Notes under the pieces: generated by a model
Databases searched by the model: none
What the model was told of the DNA's origin: nothing
The model's input: the letters and a program-made list of their open reading frames with translations, nothing else
Made by a program: the position numbers and the translations under genes
Part shown: positions 46,210 through 60,379 of the stretch, one piece after another
Layout of the letters: the number at the start of each line of letters is the position of its first letter
How positions within the stretch are numbered: position 1 is the first letter of the stretch
Source of the DNA: Manduca sexta
Lineage: Eukaryota; Arthropoda; Insecta; Lepidoptera; Sphingidae
NCBI RefSeq assembly: GCF_014839805.1
Contig: NC_051130.1
Location: 6,262,001 to 6,326,000 of the forward strand
Direction of reading: 5' to 3'
Length of the DNA: 64,000 nucleotides

Positions 46210-49002
46210 ATTAAGTTTTAATACATTATGATGAGTAGTCAATTTACTGCAAGGTCATAAAATGTTGGTTTTTACAAACATTGCCTGCATCTTTCTTCCG
46301 GTGCCTAGGCCATGTGTGACATTGTTTTGGAAACTGTTATCGCGTTTATTTTAGTGTCCTTTTTTCTTAAACTTTAATCAATAAAAGTTTTAATTGAAAA
46401 CGAAAGCCATATAGAATATAATCTAGCCATAGTAATTAAGATAATAAAGAAATATCTACTAATTGTCGTGAGGTTTTTGTGATTTATCGGTCTTCTAGAG
46501 ATATCTCGTATGTAATTAGAACTTGTCTTGGAACAGAAGAATCGTGGGAGGCATGGCTAATTAGAAATAGTTTTTCTATTAAATTTTGGCACTCAGCGGG
46601 TTCTTTTTCTAAGATTTCTTACTAACAATTCCCAAAGATATTCACTTAAATAGTGTTAGTATTTTCTCGCGGCTTGGTTGCGGTAAAAAAATATTTTTGT
46701 CGGTGTAGTTTTACATTTCGTGACTTATTGAGTGGCAGTTTTTAAAAATATATTTTATATTGAACTATTAATATTAAAAAATCCAGTTATGGCATCATAA
46801 AAGAAGAAAAATACTCTCTTTCATTACTTTCTTTCCAATATGTCTATTAACTTGCTATAGAATGTATTGAGAACAAAATGTATTTCAAAATTTCGTTTCA
46901 TTAATGACATTTGAGACATATTCTAACAATCTCTTAGATCTCGTGCGAATATGAAAAGAATCTCCACTAATGAATGTACAGTCGTTGCCAAGATCCGTTT
47001 TCATTTCATGCGTGATTTAACATTATGTGGTGTAGTTCATTAAACTTGAGACAAACATTTTAGAGTAATATCGAAGCGAATACAATCTAAACGACAAATA
47101 TACCGAAAATACGCTGTAATATTTGGAATGGCCGATTTCCCTACGACGTTCGTCTAGGTTTTGTAGGTCTATGACAACTTTAATAACAATAGACTATATT
47201 TTATAAATAAAATATTCTTTTTCTCGTGCTGTGACTAAAAGGATTGTGGAAATGAGTAGCGAATATATTATCATTACTTACAACTTCATTTCAAAAGCTG
47301 TTCAGCCCAATATCTGTAACAAAACTAACTATTGGCATGCAATGTATCAAAGATGGAAATGGATTGTGCAGATTTATTTGGTGTTTATTCGTATGAAGAG
47401 ATTTAATCCTTGTATATTCCCCATTTAAGTTTCTCTTTGTTTACGCGCTGGAAGTTCGTAAAGCTGTGTTTACACTGGATCGCAGTCGCAGCCGCGGGCG
47501 TGCGTCTCACGTTCTGCATTCTGTTTGAACTACGATGCGCCACGTGCACGATAACAGGTTATTCAGCCTAAGGTTATGCGCACATTGCATGTCTGAGCGA
47601 TATTATTAACTTAACAATATTTATATAATTTTATTAATAATCTTACATCTGCATGTGTTTTTAATCCTAAGATCTAAGATCTTGTCGGTTACGAAATAAT
47701 TTAGTATTGTAAATGTAGAATATAATTTTAAAAAAGTTAATATGACTTCATAGATTTTATTTGTAAGTTTGTAAAGGCATCAATAAACGCTTCAATCATA
47801 CACTTTCCGGGATTTGAATGTCAGTTAAAATGGCATTTAAAGACTGGGATTAAATAGAGGCGGGGTTTTAATTCAGACATACAATTTGCATGCACGTGTA
47901 TCAACACGAACCACGTAATCAATAACATAATATCTACACGAACCACGTCTAAATAAATCAATATCCAGCGGGGTAATACAAATTTTATTCAAAATAAAGT
48001 CTTGTTCGCTCGCAGCGAATTACGTAGATTAAATAAATTGCTTAGATAAGAGTAATTGCTCAAATGGTTAACAGCAATTAAATTACTCCACTTGATTTCT
48101 TAAAGTACGCGTGTCGGTTGCCATTTCAAAACGATATAACTATCTTGTATAGCTTTGGGCGGATTAGAAAGAGTTAAGAAGTGAATTTGCTATGTTTTAT
48201 TAATGTTTTATTGGTATGAATTTATTCACGATCCAACAAAGTGTAATGGGCTTACTTCGAGAATATTCTTTGACCTTAAAACAAATTATAATTAACTCTA
48301 TTTCATTTTTTTATAAATCTTACCTTGAAGATGAGAAAGCCTTTCGCCTGATGATAACAATCTCTCAAAAACTGCAGCAACACCATCCAGTTTGCTATAG
48401 CAATGCATGATGTCCACTCTGTATCCTGGTTTAACACATATTCAATCTTTATCCCAGTAATTTGCTCCTATAGGAAATAATGAGTATTTAAGTACATATT
48501 TTTAAATAGGTAGTTGCTGGCGTTGTAATTATTTGGCTATGAATTGTTACAGTACTTTAGGGACCTCTGTAGTGGAAAGGGCTTTTCACTAAGTTGAAGT
48601 TTTAAGCATAACCCAGTCACTTCGTATTATATAAATAAGGCTGCACTGGGATAGAACCAGCATTATTTTTCTATCGATTATTGACTCCAATCAGTGGCAA
48701 AAAATGCAAGTCCTTCATGACTTATATTTTCTACGCTAACATATTATATAAAGCAATTATTATATTGTTAATATTATTACTTTGTAAGATTAATTTATCT
48801 CTCGCGCCTCGTAACAATAAACACGCAGATGTACTGTTCGTTCTGGTTTTTCCGCTAGTTTGGCACTCAATGTGTTCAGCATTCCCTCGCGGCATATCAA
48901 TGAGATAGAAATTTCCACGTAATTTTCTTTTAAGAGAGTTCATGTATGTTCATATGTGTACGTTTGTTTGCTGAAATAATATTAGTTTGTATTATTGGTA
49001 TA
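46210..49002. other. Gene-free region
   Basis: AT-rich. A short GC-richer spot at 47470-47560 (gatcgcagtcgcagccgcgg) is unassigned. 48310-48440 resembles diverged LINE tail sequence ('cctttcgcctgatgataaca', 'cagcaacaccatccagtt') in reverse orientation. Confidence 0.35.
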
Positions 49003-49335
49003 AAGCGGCGATAGCCTCATTGGCAGTGGAATGGACTGTCGAGACGAATGTCCGTTGCAGTTACAAAAACCCAAGGGCACACACCTCTGACTTTTTTAAA
49101 ACTTATATGTGTATTGTTTATTAATTATCGCTTATTTAATCGTGAAGGAAAACATCGTGAGGAAACCTGCATATCTGAGGAGTTCTCTATAGAAAGTTGG
49201 AGACTATGTAAAGTCTGTCAATCCGCAGTAGCCTAGCATAGTGGACTAAGACTTAATCCCTCTCAGTAGAGGAGAAGGAACCCGAACCCAGTATTGGGAA
49301 AGTATATAATACAGGGCTGATATTATTATTAGTAT
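49003..49335 (-). repeat. RTE-like LINE 3' tail, inverted copy
   Basis: Reverse complement of the unit at 20.0-20.3 kb. On the plus strand it reads 'agcggcgatagcctcattgg', 'gtcgagacgaatgtccgttg', 'gggcacacacctctgac', 'aacatcgtgaggaaacctgc' and 'aatccctctcagtagaggag', then 'acagggctgatattatta'. Confidence 0.75.
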
Positions 49336-49754
49336 TGATAACTTTTTTTCTTTTTTAAGTGGAGTTTCCACGCGACACTGGCGTATAGATTCTGCCTCCA
49401 ATTAATTAATTTAAATAGAAGTATTTTTTATACTAATATTGCAGTTAAATACACTAGCTTGCAATCGGTAGATGTGCTTGGTATTACCAATAAAGCATGA
49501 CTAATTAACACATGATGGATATGATCAGTAGATTATAATTTCATATGATTGGAATATTATTTACCGTAGACAGTTTAATATGGAGTAAGCCGTGCTGTAT
49601 GCTCGTAATGACAAAATTCCGATATGCTCATCTATCACTAGTAGTCATTAATTTCGGATTTCTTTATAAAAGTCAAGGAAATTACTCTAAAAGCCATCGT
49701 AGCATAATTTTATCAGTGATGACATGTAGGAATATATCGGTCAGTCAATAATTC
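49336..49754. other. Gene-free, nothing recognised
   Basis: AT-rich; no gene or repeat assigned between the LINE tail and the SINE. Confidence 0.35.
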
Positions 49755-49758
49755 TTAT

Positions 49759-50034
49759 ACTGCCTCTGTAGCGTAGTTGTATTACAGTACGACGGCAGTG
49801 CTGAGGTCTCGGGTTCGATCCCCGGGTCGGGCAAAGTGATATTAGGTTTTTCTACTAATATCTTGTGTCTGATATTGTGATAGGTTAGCCCTCTATCACA
49901 TGGCATAGAATACGCACGGCCGAAAGTGGATGGTGGAGGACCAGTTGAGCCTCAGCCTACCTCGGAATACGCACGGCCGAAAGTGGGTGCACCAGTTGTA
50001 CCTCTGCCTACCTCTTTGTGGATTAAAGGCGTGT
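49759..50034 (+). repeat. tRNA-derived SINE, copy 4, with internal tandem duplication
   Basis: Head 'ctgtagcgtagttg', perfect B box 'gggttcgatcccc' (about 49811-49823), 'gggcaaagtgatatta'. The body segment from 'gaatacgcacggccgaaagt' to 'agcctacctc' occurs twice, at 49908 and 49965 (period 57). Confidence 0.85.
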
Positions 50035-51334
50035 GTTATTTATTTTGGTACAATAATATTGCTATCAATACATCTGTGTGAGATTGTTTCATCTAGTATG
50101 AGATAAGTTGATAAAATGATGGTAGGCTGCAGGTCATTTGTACTGTTAGCATCTATAATATACCAATCTGCGGACGAGATATTATCTTCCTTTGATTAAA
50201 CATGCGTTTTGCAATCTCGCTGGGCTGGTCGTAATTATCCAGGGGATACATTGGAATTAAATCGATCCGTTAAGTACTAACTTTGATCTAAATCTAACAC
50301 ATTTATAATTAAATATATAACAATTTGATTCAAATAGTAGATGTATTACCAGTAGATCGAAGAGATTTAGTTTTGAGTGAATTAATTAATGAAAACCTTA
50401 TTTTACACCACATACAACAAAGTAAATACAATAATATTTTATAAAAAATATCTACGTGCATTAATTGGCGGTCGTATCGCTAAAAAGCGATCTCTTCCAG
50501 ACAATTTGGCCTTGAAGTAAGAGACTGAATATAACAAAAAAGGTGCAAGTATACTTGCGACTTATCTAAATAAAAATAAAAACAATCATTTATAACTTAG
50601 ATTTATTGGCACTGATTTTTCTACTAGTCGTTTCTTCTTCTTCTTTTATAATATTATGATGACACCGTTTATATATCGGTGATGTTGCCAATAGCAGATA
50701 CAAAACAAAGAGGGAGACTAAATAAAATAAAAAAAAAAACATTTTGAAACCGAACTCACTAGCCATTTCCAATGATTAAAAACATTTTTATTTTCTACCA
50801 CGCTAATGACAATTTGTATAAAGGAAGTCCTTAGTCCAATGCTGAATTGGGTCTCCCCTTAATATTATATACCGATCTGTTAATTCCTGTTCTGTCATTT
50901 ATTTTAATACATAAAATCCCGCTGTTAAAACGGACCTTCTTTACTGAAAAGGTGTCTTTACCCTGTATTGAGACGATACTTCGATCTTTGCAAATGAGAA
51001 ATAAAAGGAATAAGCTAGGAATTATGATATTAAACGCACTCATCGGCTTATAATGAACCGAAGACGCTTCGGCATCCGGTCTTCGATCTTGGCCGTATTT
51101 ACAAGTCTATAAGGAAACTATAAAAATCTAGTTTTATAGTTCTACATTTACTATGTAGTTTGAGTTATTTATAAACATTTCTAATGGGTACCACATGGGA
51201 TATATCAGTGTTACGTATTTGAATTTCAATATTTTTTGGTAAACCACTAATATTATAAAATTCTTTGTATATAAATCCTTAAAGATGAAAAGTTTAAAAA
51301 TATTGCTTATTAATAATTAGAGTTATTTAAAACT
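50035..51334. other. Gene-free, nothing recognised
   Basis: AT-rich. The overlapping short frames around 50831-51053 on both strands lack protein features. Confidence 0.35.
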
Positions 51335-51545
51335 AGCTTTTGCTCGCGGCTCTGTTCGCGTAAAAAAGTTTTTCTGGGATGAACGTCCCGATATATATTT
51401 TTCCGAGATAAAAATTAGCCTATGTGTTTTTAAAGACTATAATCTATCTCAGTGCCTAATTTCATTATGATCCGTTCAACGGTTCTGACGTGATTGTGGA
51501 ACAAACATTAATCCAAACTTTCTCCTTTATATTAGTATAGATTAG
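51335..51545 (-). repeat. Copy of the dispersed short element
   Basis: 'actagcttttgctcgcggct', 'gcgtaaaaaagtttttctgg', 'aatttcattatgatccgttc' and 'tatattagtatagattagta'. The closest relative in the window is at 60.4 kb. Confidence 0.65.
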
Positions 51546-51559
51546 TATTATCAGACTAG

Positions 51560-51770
51560 TTGCAAAATCTAACTAAGTACCTACTCCAAAATTGCGTAAA
51601 ATTTTATTTTACATCTTATGGTCTTATAACATGATAAATGCGAAATTTTGTGACGATGTTACGATGTTTGGCGTAATCACTAAAACCGCTGAACGGATTT
51701 GGATGAAATTTAGTATATAGATAGACCATTTACTGGAATTACTGTAATTTAGGCAAATTTTATCACGAAA
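51560..51770 (+). repeat. Partial copies of two repeat families
   Basis: 'taagtacctactccaaaatt' (51574-51593) resembles the arm of the 10-kb inverted-repeat element. Then 'gataaatgcgaaattttgtg', 'cactaaaaccgctgaacgga' and 'tttggatgaaatttagtata' belong to the dispersed short element, forward sense. Confidence 0.5.
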
Positions 51771-53019
51771 ATGTTGGGACAGTGGGATTTTTATCATAGG
51801 AAAGATCTTAAATACGTCTAGAGCTATAAGCTACATGTAGTAACTTATAGCATTTGTAAAACCCTAAAAATATATTAGGTTCTTAAAGTATTGAAACTAA
51901 GATGCTTTAGAGATTTATTTTAATATATTTAATTACGTAATCAATTATTTAGTTATTGCAATTATTAATATAAAACATTGTATTTAGCACCAAGTAAAAC
52001 ATGTAGTAAAAATATGTTATATGAGCAATTAACTAATGGATTTAATTACAGATGATTTGGTAATAAACTTCCTACATAAAGTACAGAGTTTAATAAAATT
52101 AAAATAGTTGAATTAGTGAATATTAATTTATTGTACATTACAGGAATATGGTCACTTAAAACGTATTTCTCGTTAATTTGTAAATAAATTACACAATACA
52201 TTCAGATTTAAGATACAGTATTGATTGTATATTAAAAACATCAACCATTTGCCGAGAGTTCAAGAGGTTTATTTTTAACAATTGCAAAGGTCCTGTTACA
52301 ATCACAATTCATAACTCTTGCGTGTCGATAGACATGTGTGCTCAGACGGGAAGCGAACCCGACACCGCGCCGCTAATGGCACGCATATATTAACCTGTGA
52401 CGTACATCTCGCTAGCTCCGGATTGTGTTACTATCGCGGAATTTTATGTTAACTTTTGTTTTTTTTAAGTGTCTTCACGCACTTTGTTCCTAGTCCTTTT
52501 AGCATTTGTGAATATTTATAGTAATATCAAGCATTTGGAATGAAAATATGCTATATGGCCTGCGTCAAAATTGTATATTAAAAAAAAACCTTTTCATTAA
52601 TTTAAAATAACTAATAATTTAGTTAAGCCATTTAAAGTATGCCTTTTTTTATTTTATATTAACGTATTGGGATTTATTTTTAATATGGATAATCGACATT
52701 ATTTCTCGATAAAAAAGATTTACTTTTTTAATTGATATTGCATGACCAAGACCTTAGTATGAAAGAGCTTCCGTTTACGTTTTATAATAGTATTATGTTA
52801 TAAAATATAGGTAATAATTTTACGGATGTTTGGTTTGATGGAACGATATTCATATCCGTGATTCATGCTATTTTGGATTCATATGTTATATTGCCGGATA
52901 CCGCGAATAATCTTCGAATAAACAACTTTAAGTAATATTAGCAATCAATATATTTGTGAAATATTAATTAAATAACTTAAACAACATACTATGCATGTAT
53001 ATACTGATACACATAATCC
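51771..53019. other. Gene-free; one tRNA-like fragment
   Basis: At 52340-52400 the minus strand reads 'gcgcggtgtcgggttcgctt' and 'cccgtctgagcac', a B-box-like string found in tRNA-derived repeats. No full tRNA cloverleaf can be formed, so this is not called a tRNA. Confidence 0.35.
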
Positions 53020-53480
53020 TATTTATATTATAAATGTGAAAGTTTGTGAGGACTGAGGATGGATGTATGTATGTATGTTTATTCCTCTCTCACGAAAAAA
53101 CTACTGAACGGATTTGGATGAAACTTTTCAGTAATATTGCGTATACATCAGAATAACACATAAGCTACAATTTATAATGATTTTGTGCAATTTGGTTATA
53201 ATATAATGATACATATAAAGTAAAAAAAATATATATATTGGCGTACGCTGCCAAAACCGTTGGAGTTAGACAAAGATGATGTACAGTAGTTGTTTGTCTT
53301 AAATAGATCTAAATAAAATTCCGCGACAGCATATATCTATCTTTTATGTGGCAGCCACTATGACCAAAATAGTAAGCCTTAAATATAATTAAATCGGATA
53401 CTTTTTTAGCGGGACTTGTATCCCGAAACACACCTTCACGCGGTCGAAACCGCAAGCAAAAGCTAGATTTATAATATAAT
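53020..53480 (+). repeat. Fullest copy of the dispersed short element
   Basis: Starts 'tatttatattataaatgtga' with 'aagtttgtgaggactgagga' and a short (tgta)n run, then 'aaaaaactactgaacggatt' and 'tggatgaaacttttcagtaa'. It ends 'gtcgaaaccgcaagcaaaag', 'ctagatttataat'. This fits lepidopteran microsatellite-associated / Helitron-like non-autonomous families (class from memory). No coding capacity. Confidence 0.65.
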
Positions 53481-56400
53481 AAACAAATTACCATTAAATT
53501 TATTCAAGAATACTATCCCGGCTATATGTCTGGGTACTTTTTAATTTCATTCGGATACGAATCCATAAAAAATACTTCCCATTCATAAAACGTAAATAAT
53601 AGATTCCTGTTCAAAAATATATTATCTGGAAGCCGTAATTTGCGTTTTATGTCATCTATTTTATGGTACATGATGTATATTAACGTAAACATTAATGACG
53701 TTACGATATTAGAAAGATTATAAAAATGTTGGATAGAAGTTCAAGATCATGGTATGTGGTGTTGGATCTGTATTATTGAATGCTCTTTTTTTTGAACCGT
53801 GATATTGCATGTGTATAATATTCTTTTATTTGCTAGTGGTTATCCAGTGGTCAAAGTAAATTAAAGTACTTTTCGAATTTTATCAAATCGTGTATTAACC
53901 AAATTAAAATAAAAAATCGCGATAAAATCTGAAAAATAATTTAATATAATGTGTTGAGTTTATAATATACTTAATTGATAGCTATTGTTTCGAAGAAATA
54001 ACTACTATCATTTAAGACAAATCTATTAACCGTCCGCCGCCACGGGTGGTCTAATGGACCCGTTTTACAATGTTTTATTTCCAAACACGATTATTATTAG
54101 CGGTGGATCTATTTGCTACCGCATACTGAAGGCTTAATGTAGCATGTTCTAGTGTCCTTTGAACATCAGTATCAGGTTAAAACCGGATAAGCACATGAAA
54201 AATTAAACACGAACGTCTAATAAATAAAACAATGTTGCAATTAAAAGTCCCGTGTAATATTTAGTAGAAGAATCACGTCGTATTCGAATTTGAACTTAAT
54301 AGACCACAATCTATCTTAGTAGTGAGGATTCTCGTAAATAAATTTGGATGTGTTGCCGACACATCAGTCAGAATAGGGAAATTTTGACCAAGGATAATGA
54401 AGATAATATTTTGTATAATATATAAATAAAATTTTTAACACTACAAACCATGGGTCTTGAAGCATGGAATTTTGCTATGAGAAATTCTTGTTACGTTTAT
54501 TAGCACTAGTTATAGAATTTTGAGAACTGATCCCTCTACGTTGTTAATTACATTATAAAAACTTTGTATAATGCAAATTGAAAAGGAAAAGTCTCTATGA
54601 AAAATGTTTGCTATTAAGTTATTTTACAAAAGTAAATACTAGTTAATTAATTTATACGTGGAAGTAGTCCCAATCAAAATTCCACTTCGTCCACCCTCGG
54701 TGCATAAACTCATCTATTCAAGTATCTATCAAATACCCATTTAAATCGGTATCACAGCTCTATATCACACGAATGAATCCGACAGCATTAACCGTGAACC
54801 GATTACGCGGGGACACGCTGTAAAATTAAATTTATTTACATACAGATAGAATAGTTGAGTGATTTTGAGTTCTATAGCACATAAACCCTTGTAACTTAAC
54901 ATATAACATTCCATTCGGATGTTTGTAGATAATTTAATTATTTTATATGATAACACCGCCTAAACTTCTTTGATTATACTAATATAAAAAGGAAATGACT
55001 GGACAAGTGTAATTTTGTGGCGTATAAAGTTTTTACGATTGGAAAGTGTCTCTGATTGAATGAATGTTTTATGTCGTGTTTTCTAAAAGTTACTAATAGT
55101 TATATCGTTTTGAGTAGTTTATTGCTATTCAATTGGTTGCACGCAAATATAATAATATTGCAGTTTGATACAAAATGTGCGTTTACTTTTACATTTTACC
55201 TACATATTTGATAGCTCAATAATTAATAGAAAGTATAAAGTGTTGGTCTAAACGAATAAGTCCTACATTATAATTATTATGAAAATACTTCGCCGTAATT
55301 ATTGCATCATAGGGATGTTGACTTCTAATTAGACGTAATAACATTATTAATATTTAAGGTTTGTAACAAATACACGATAGTGGCACCTTTTTACTATTAT
55401 ACTTCTCGAAATCAGTTTGACACCAAAAACCTTAAGCACTTTGTCGGTGAGATAAAATCGAAACAATAAAATACCGTATGTTAAACAAGCGGGGCTTTGG
55501 ATGGGCCTCCGCGACCGTACGTGTCACTCGAAGGGTTGATAACATCGCCGCCGCGTAATCTGGAGGCTAATATATTTTTACAATGACTGTCGGCCACACA
55601 ATGGACGAAATGACGCATGTATGGATAATATTGAAACGTATAATAACGTTGAAGATTGTTATCTATTGACCGGAGTACTTATGTCTTGTATGAGGTGTGA
55701 CCGTGGGAGCTTTGTGCGTAGAATGCGGGAAATGTTTTTTATAGACACATTATTTGTTTGCATCTTTGGTAATGGACAGTGATAATCGCCGTCCATGATT
55801 GTCAAATTATTAATTAATTAATAATTAATTATTTTAAAAATTCATGTTGATTGATTCAATGCTGATTAAGACTTTTGCTCTTATCTCAATCTAATATTGA
55901 AACGGTGTAAGATCGCGAATGTTGTAAAATATTTTAGCTAAGTTTTGTTCAACTGTACCGTCTTCGACGGGAGGAGGATTCAAGATACAGCAAATCTTTT
56001 AAAGAATACATTGGTCAGTTTTTTTTTATTTCGGTTATTACTCTACCATTAAATACATTGAAAGGCCCTATGGATAAGTAAAGTAATTAAAGTTTATTTA
56101 CTGGTGTAGTAGAGTATAGGGGCAATTAAGCCCTGGTGGCAGTCGGACTAGGCGCAAACTTAATCTAGTGCCCACTGCGGCGATTAGTACTTACGTGACT
56201 TGTGAGAGAATATCTTGGGGCTGAGATACAGCGGCCATTACGCGAAGTCAATGATCCTAACACTTTTACGGAAGACATGAGGATATTTATTGTTTTTTAA
56301 ACACAACGTATGTGCCTTACTGTCGAATACATTCTTTACTAGACAAATTAATTCCAAAGATGTTTATTTTGATTTGTTGATTATTTTTATTGATTTGCAA

Positions 56401-57689
56401 CAAACTCAAAGCATAAGACATTATTTGGTCTGGATATCAATGATTCCATAATGGAATTACTTCCATAATGGAATATTTGTTACTTATAATAGTTATCTAC
56501 AGCGATAACATATTTTTCTTTCTGACAAAAAATGGACTTACTCGTATATATTGTATCTTGTTAACTTAATGTCATCTAGTTACCTTTGCCATTCATTTTT
56601 ATGTACCAATTGATTAAAATTTTAATTAAACATTAGACAAACAGTCGAATATACAAGGAAGTAATTTTGGCGGACAAAAGCATAATTCAAAACTCTGGTT
56701 CACGGTTTAGCATACAATATTTTAATTTGTCAGTCGAATGAGTATTATCAATGGAGATATCAATCTATTGCCCAATGCGGCGTGACGCTTGTACTAATAG
56801 CGTGAATATATTTCATCTCCGTTTCCATTTGCATATAAAGTTTTGTGGGTAGTTACTATGTAGTCAGTTTTTGTGCAACTGGAATGGGTCGTTTAAGCCC
56901 AGCATTTGAAATTGTTTCAATGAAAATTTACGTCCGCTTTAGCAGTTCTTTTTCCGTTTTGTAAAGTGAATTTTTCGCCTGTCTTATAAATCTGTTAAAT
57001 CTATTGATGGGAAAATAAATACCTATTATTGAAGTATTAACATATTTTAACGCATTTTTTTATAGTTTTTCTTTTATATTACGTAAAACTTGACTCCTCA
57101 GAATGATAATATTCATACTATATGCTAGTATTTTAAATCTTATGTAGAATCTCTTAATATTAAATTATATTATACTTAGTAGATTATAAAGATTTTTTTT
57201 TATACCAAAAACAGTTTGTATCTCATTTATTGTATTCGCGTAAGGATAAAAAAATTGCACCACAAAAGGACATTCTAACTCACTTACAGACATGTCTGCG
57301 AGAATCAATTCAAATTACAAAGCAATGTGTGGGGGTGTCATTGACCCGTTGAAATCACGGGTGTTCAAGCTGTTATATCATTATGTCCAATACTAGGAGA
57401 TCGTTGTCGCCTGTTGACCCTGCGACTCCATCAAGTAGCCAACTCCTATCTATTTATCATACACTTCAATTATTTAGTTTTTGTTTTTTTGTCCTTGAAT
57501 AATTTACATGTCGTAAAAATGTTCAATGGACAACGTTCAACGTGATTGACATATGAGGTATTTGAACTCTGCTCTATATTTTTTGAACTCATTGCGGCTG
57601 AAATTGCTAGTTTGTGCTCTAGTTTTAATTTGTGAATATTGACTATATCAACTTTGTTCTGAGAAATTATTTGCTGTTGAATAAATATT
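53481..57689. other. Gene-free; two GC-richer patches
   Basis: No gene is seen. 55480-55620 (gcggggctttggatgggcct, cgaccgtacgtgtcactcga, atcgccgccgcgtaatctgg) and 57300-57440 (gtgtgggggtgtcattgacc, gttgaccctgcgactcca) stand out by composition and match no repeat here. They could be conserved regulatory elements or remnants of something else. Confidence 0.35.
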
Positions 57690-57960
57690 AATTAAAATAC
57701 TTTATTTATCACGTAGGCGAACAAAGTTGCAATTATGGTACCTCAAAAAGTGTTTGCATTGTGACAAAATATTTCCTAAAATATATAAATAAAATTAAAT
57801 TAAACTAAGCCCCAATTACCTTCATCCACTGATAAGTTTATAGCTTAGAGCGTCTAAGAATGAATGGAAAAAAATATTAGTTTGTAAAATATGTCCGCGG
57901 GTAAAGTAAACACACAGCGGAGTGCATTCTTGATTAATAGCTAGAGATTGGTCGCAGGCC
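57690..57960 (-). repeat. 3' tail of a non-LTR element, copy B
   Basis: 'aaaatactttatttatcacg', 'taggcgaacaaagttgca', then diverged 'ttatggtacctcaaaaagt'. Same unit and orientation as copy A at 18.4 kb, with an adjoining part of 'cccgtggtcgtggggtatta' type that may or may not belong. Confidence 0.55.
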
Positions 57961-59615
57961 CGTGGTCGTGGGGTATTAGCTACCAACAATCCTTACGTAC
58001 AGGTTAAAATATCTCTACATTATAATTTGCAAGCTGTATACAGGAAGTTTAGTTAGCTAAAATAAAAATTACGTTGCAATAATTGAATAATTATAAATAT
58101 TGTCCTCAGTGTCTCGTGTCGGCGATAACTGCAGTTAAGATTGTTAGGGGATTTTTTCGTGAGTTTCAAGTGAATTTTATGAGTCAGTGCTGGTATTAAA
58201 CAGGTAATGTAGATAGTATTCATTTTATTACAGTGTACTTGGGAGCATAGATTGAAATGTGAATTTTATATTTGGTTGGTTTATACATTCAAGTGACCAG
58301 TAGCATTTACTCTAGTACTTGTAAGTAGAATAGGTGGGTTCTGGGTCCCCTTTAATGTAGCAATTCATCAGGCAAAAGACCAAAGCCGATGGGGCGATAC
58401 CAGCAAATAATAGAGAGTCACATCATCCTCAATATTGAAGGACCGACTGGCACGAGAAAATTTACTCAGAAATTGTAAAACAAACCTTAATCCTAGAATA
58501 GTAAAATCGAGTATTAAAGCACTTTGCAAGTCGTACCTACATTCGTCATCACAACGCCGGAAACATCCCGCAACCTTTCACAGCGTTTTTCTAGTTTTAT
58601 TGACTAACCCACCCAATAAAGTACACAGTCGGAAATCAACGACTACGCATTGGAAAGTGCAATGAAACATAACACCTAACCCCGGGGCGATACTAAATTA
58701 CCGAACAGCGTTGCGAAGCGCGTCTGCGGTCTAACTTTTACCTAAAACCGCGGGAAAAGTGAACTTGTGTCACTAGCTTTACTCACTTGCAGCTGATATG
58801 CGGTTGGCAGAACGTTGCTGTCGACATTGGCAATGCCTTATTCACACGGGCCGAATAAGCATTAGATTTTGAAATTATAATAAAAAACACTAAATTGTCT
58901 AAATATTATAATACTGTTTTGCCAGTCAAAATTTCTATAAAATACATAATTAATTTTATTTAGCAAAAATTTAATAGCGCCATCTGCTGTCGTTACTGAA
59001 AACATATTTGCAAAAAACAGAAATACGATGACATAAAACTTTTGGTGAACATTTAAGTTTGATTCATAATCCTAGTTTTCTAGCGGCCATTGGTTGGATT
59101 CATACTACTTGGTAGTTTTTACTGGGTCTTAATGTCATTAATTACTTAGATGATATTCTCCTACAGACATTTAGTATTCATTGATAAACCTCAATCTGAC
59201 GTGTGATCTACACAGTATTTGTTACTTTTTACGTGTTATTTCCATAATTTTATGCAGGATTCTGACTTTATAATGTGTTACTTGTTCTACATACTCCATT
59301 TCTTTATTTCTTGGTAATTAAAAACTATTGGTTTACTACTTATGCACTAAAAAATGCTTAAACAGAATATCTTGGTACTTTTGGCAAACGTTTTTATATA
59401 TTAATACTTTACTATTTTTAAGTTAATAGGATGAGATGAGCATGTCAATACCTCTCAGAACTTATAAAAAGATATATCTGCTAGTATTATACCTTCTGAG
59501 GTCAATTTCATAGACTTACCTAAAATTGTTCGATGCGTGCAAAAAACGTAAGCACTCTATAAAAAGAGTCTGACTGGTTATATTTCCTTGGTATTTTTAA
59601 ATAGCATAACGCCTT
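57961..59615. other. Gene-free; one GC-richer patch
   Basis: 58670-58860 is richer in GC (cgaacagcgttgcgaagcgc, tctgcggtctaactttta) without a domain-bearing frame. The 76-codon frame at 58435-58665 shows no protein features. Confidence 0.35.
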
Positions 59616-59619
59616 AGAA

Positions 59620-59712
59620 ATACATCATCATCATCAGCCTCATGATGTCCAGGCTTCCCCAAAGATTTCCAGATCGACTTATTGTAAGTGGCCCGCACCT
59701 AGCGACTTTTAT
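59620..59712 (+). repeat. RTE-like LINE 3'-tail fragment
   Basis: 'atcatcatcatcagcctcat' then 'ggcttccccaaagatttcca' and 'gatcgacttattgtaagtgg', the same tail as at 19.6 kb. Confidence 0.65.
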
Positions 59713-60379
59713 GAGAGATACATAATTATTTCATGAAAATAGAAGTAATAATACAAATTTGAATGGTAGGCAACGCGTGGACCTTTTTACTGTGAACACG
59801 ACGTATGAAATAAATGGTGGCACGTCGATCGACGCTTTATTTCTCTACGCCCCGCTTCTATGACGGTTTCATCCTAAACAGCGCTTGTTTGCATAGATAG
59901 TTGAAGTTTCCGACTTTTATAGGTTTGAGACTTAAGATTGCAGTAATAGCATTGTTCAGGAACTAAACTGTATTTGATTCTTCCTCTATAAAATGATATC
60001 AATCAACAAGGCATAACCTATGTTGATACTAATACGAACACGAAGTACCGACTTCTTAGGTATAAATTAAATCGGGGATATCATCAGTCTTTTAATACCT
60101 TCAAAAAATACTCCAAAACATTTTCTGTATCACGATTGAAAAAGTTAAAACGACTGACAAATAATAATTCCTGTCGTAATTTATTGTTGAATAATATTAA
60201 CTTTCAAAAAAATGTTTCCTCTATTGTTCATTATAAATTATCACGCGTAAGTTATTCCATATTGAAATATGTAAGCAAAAGATGAATTCGAAAATATTTT
60301 GAATTAAATATAACAGTATTTTCTAAGTAAATTTTATCCTCGTATAAAATGCTTCTTTAACTTCACTAATTATTCCTCT

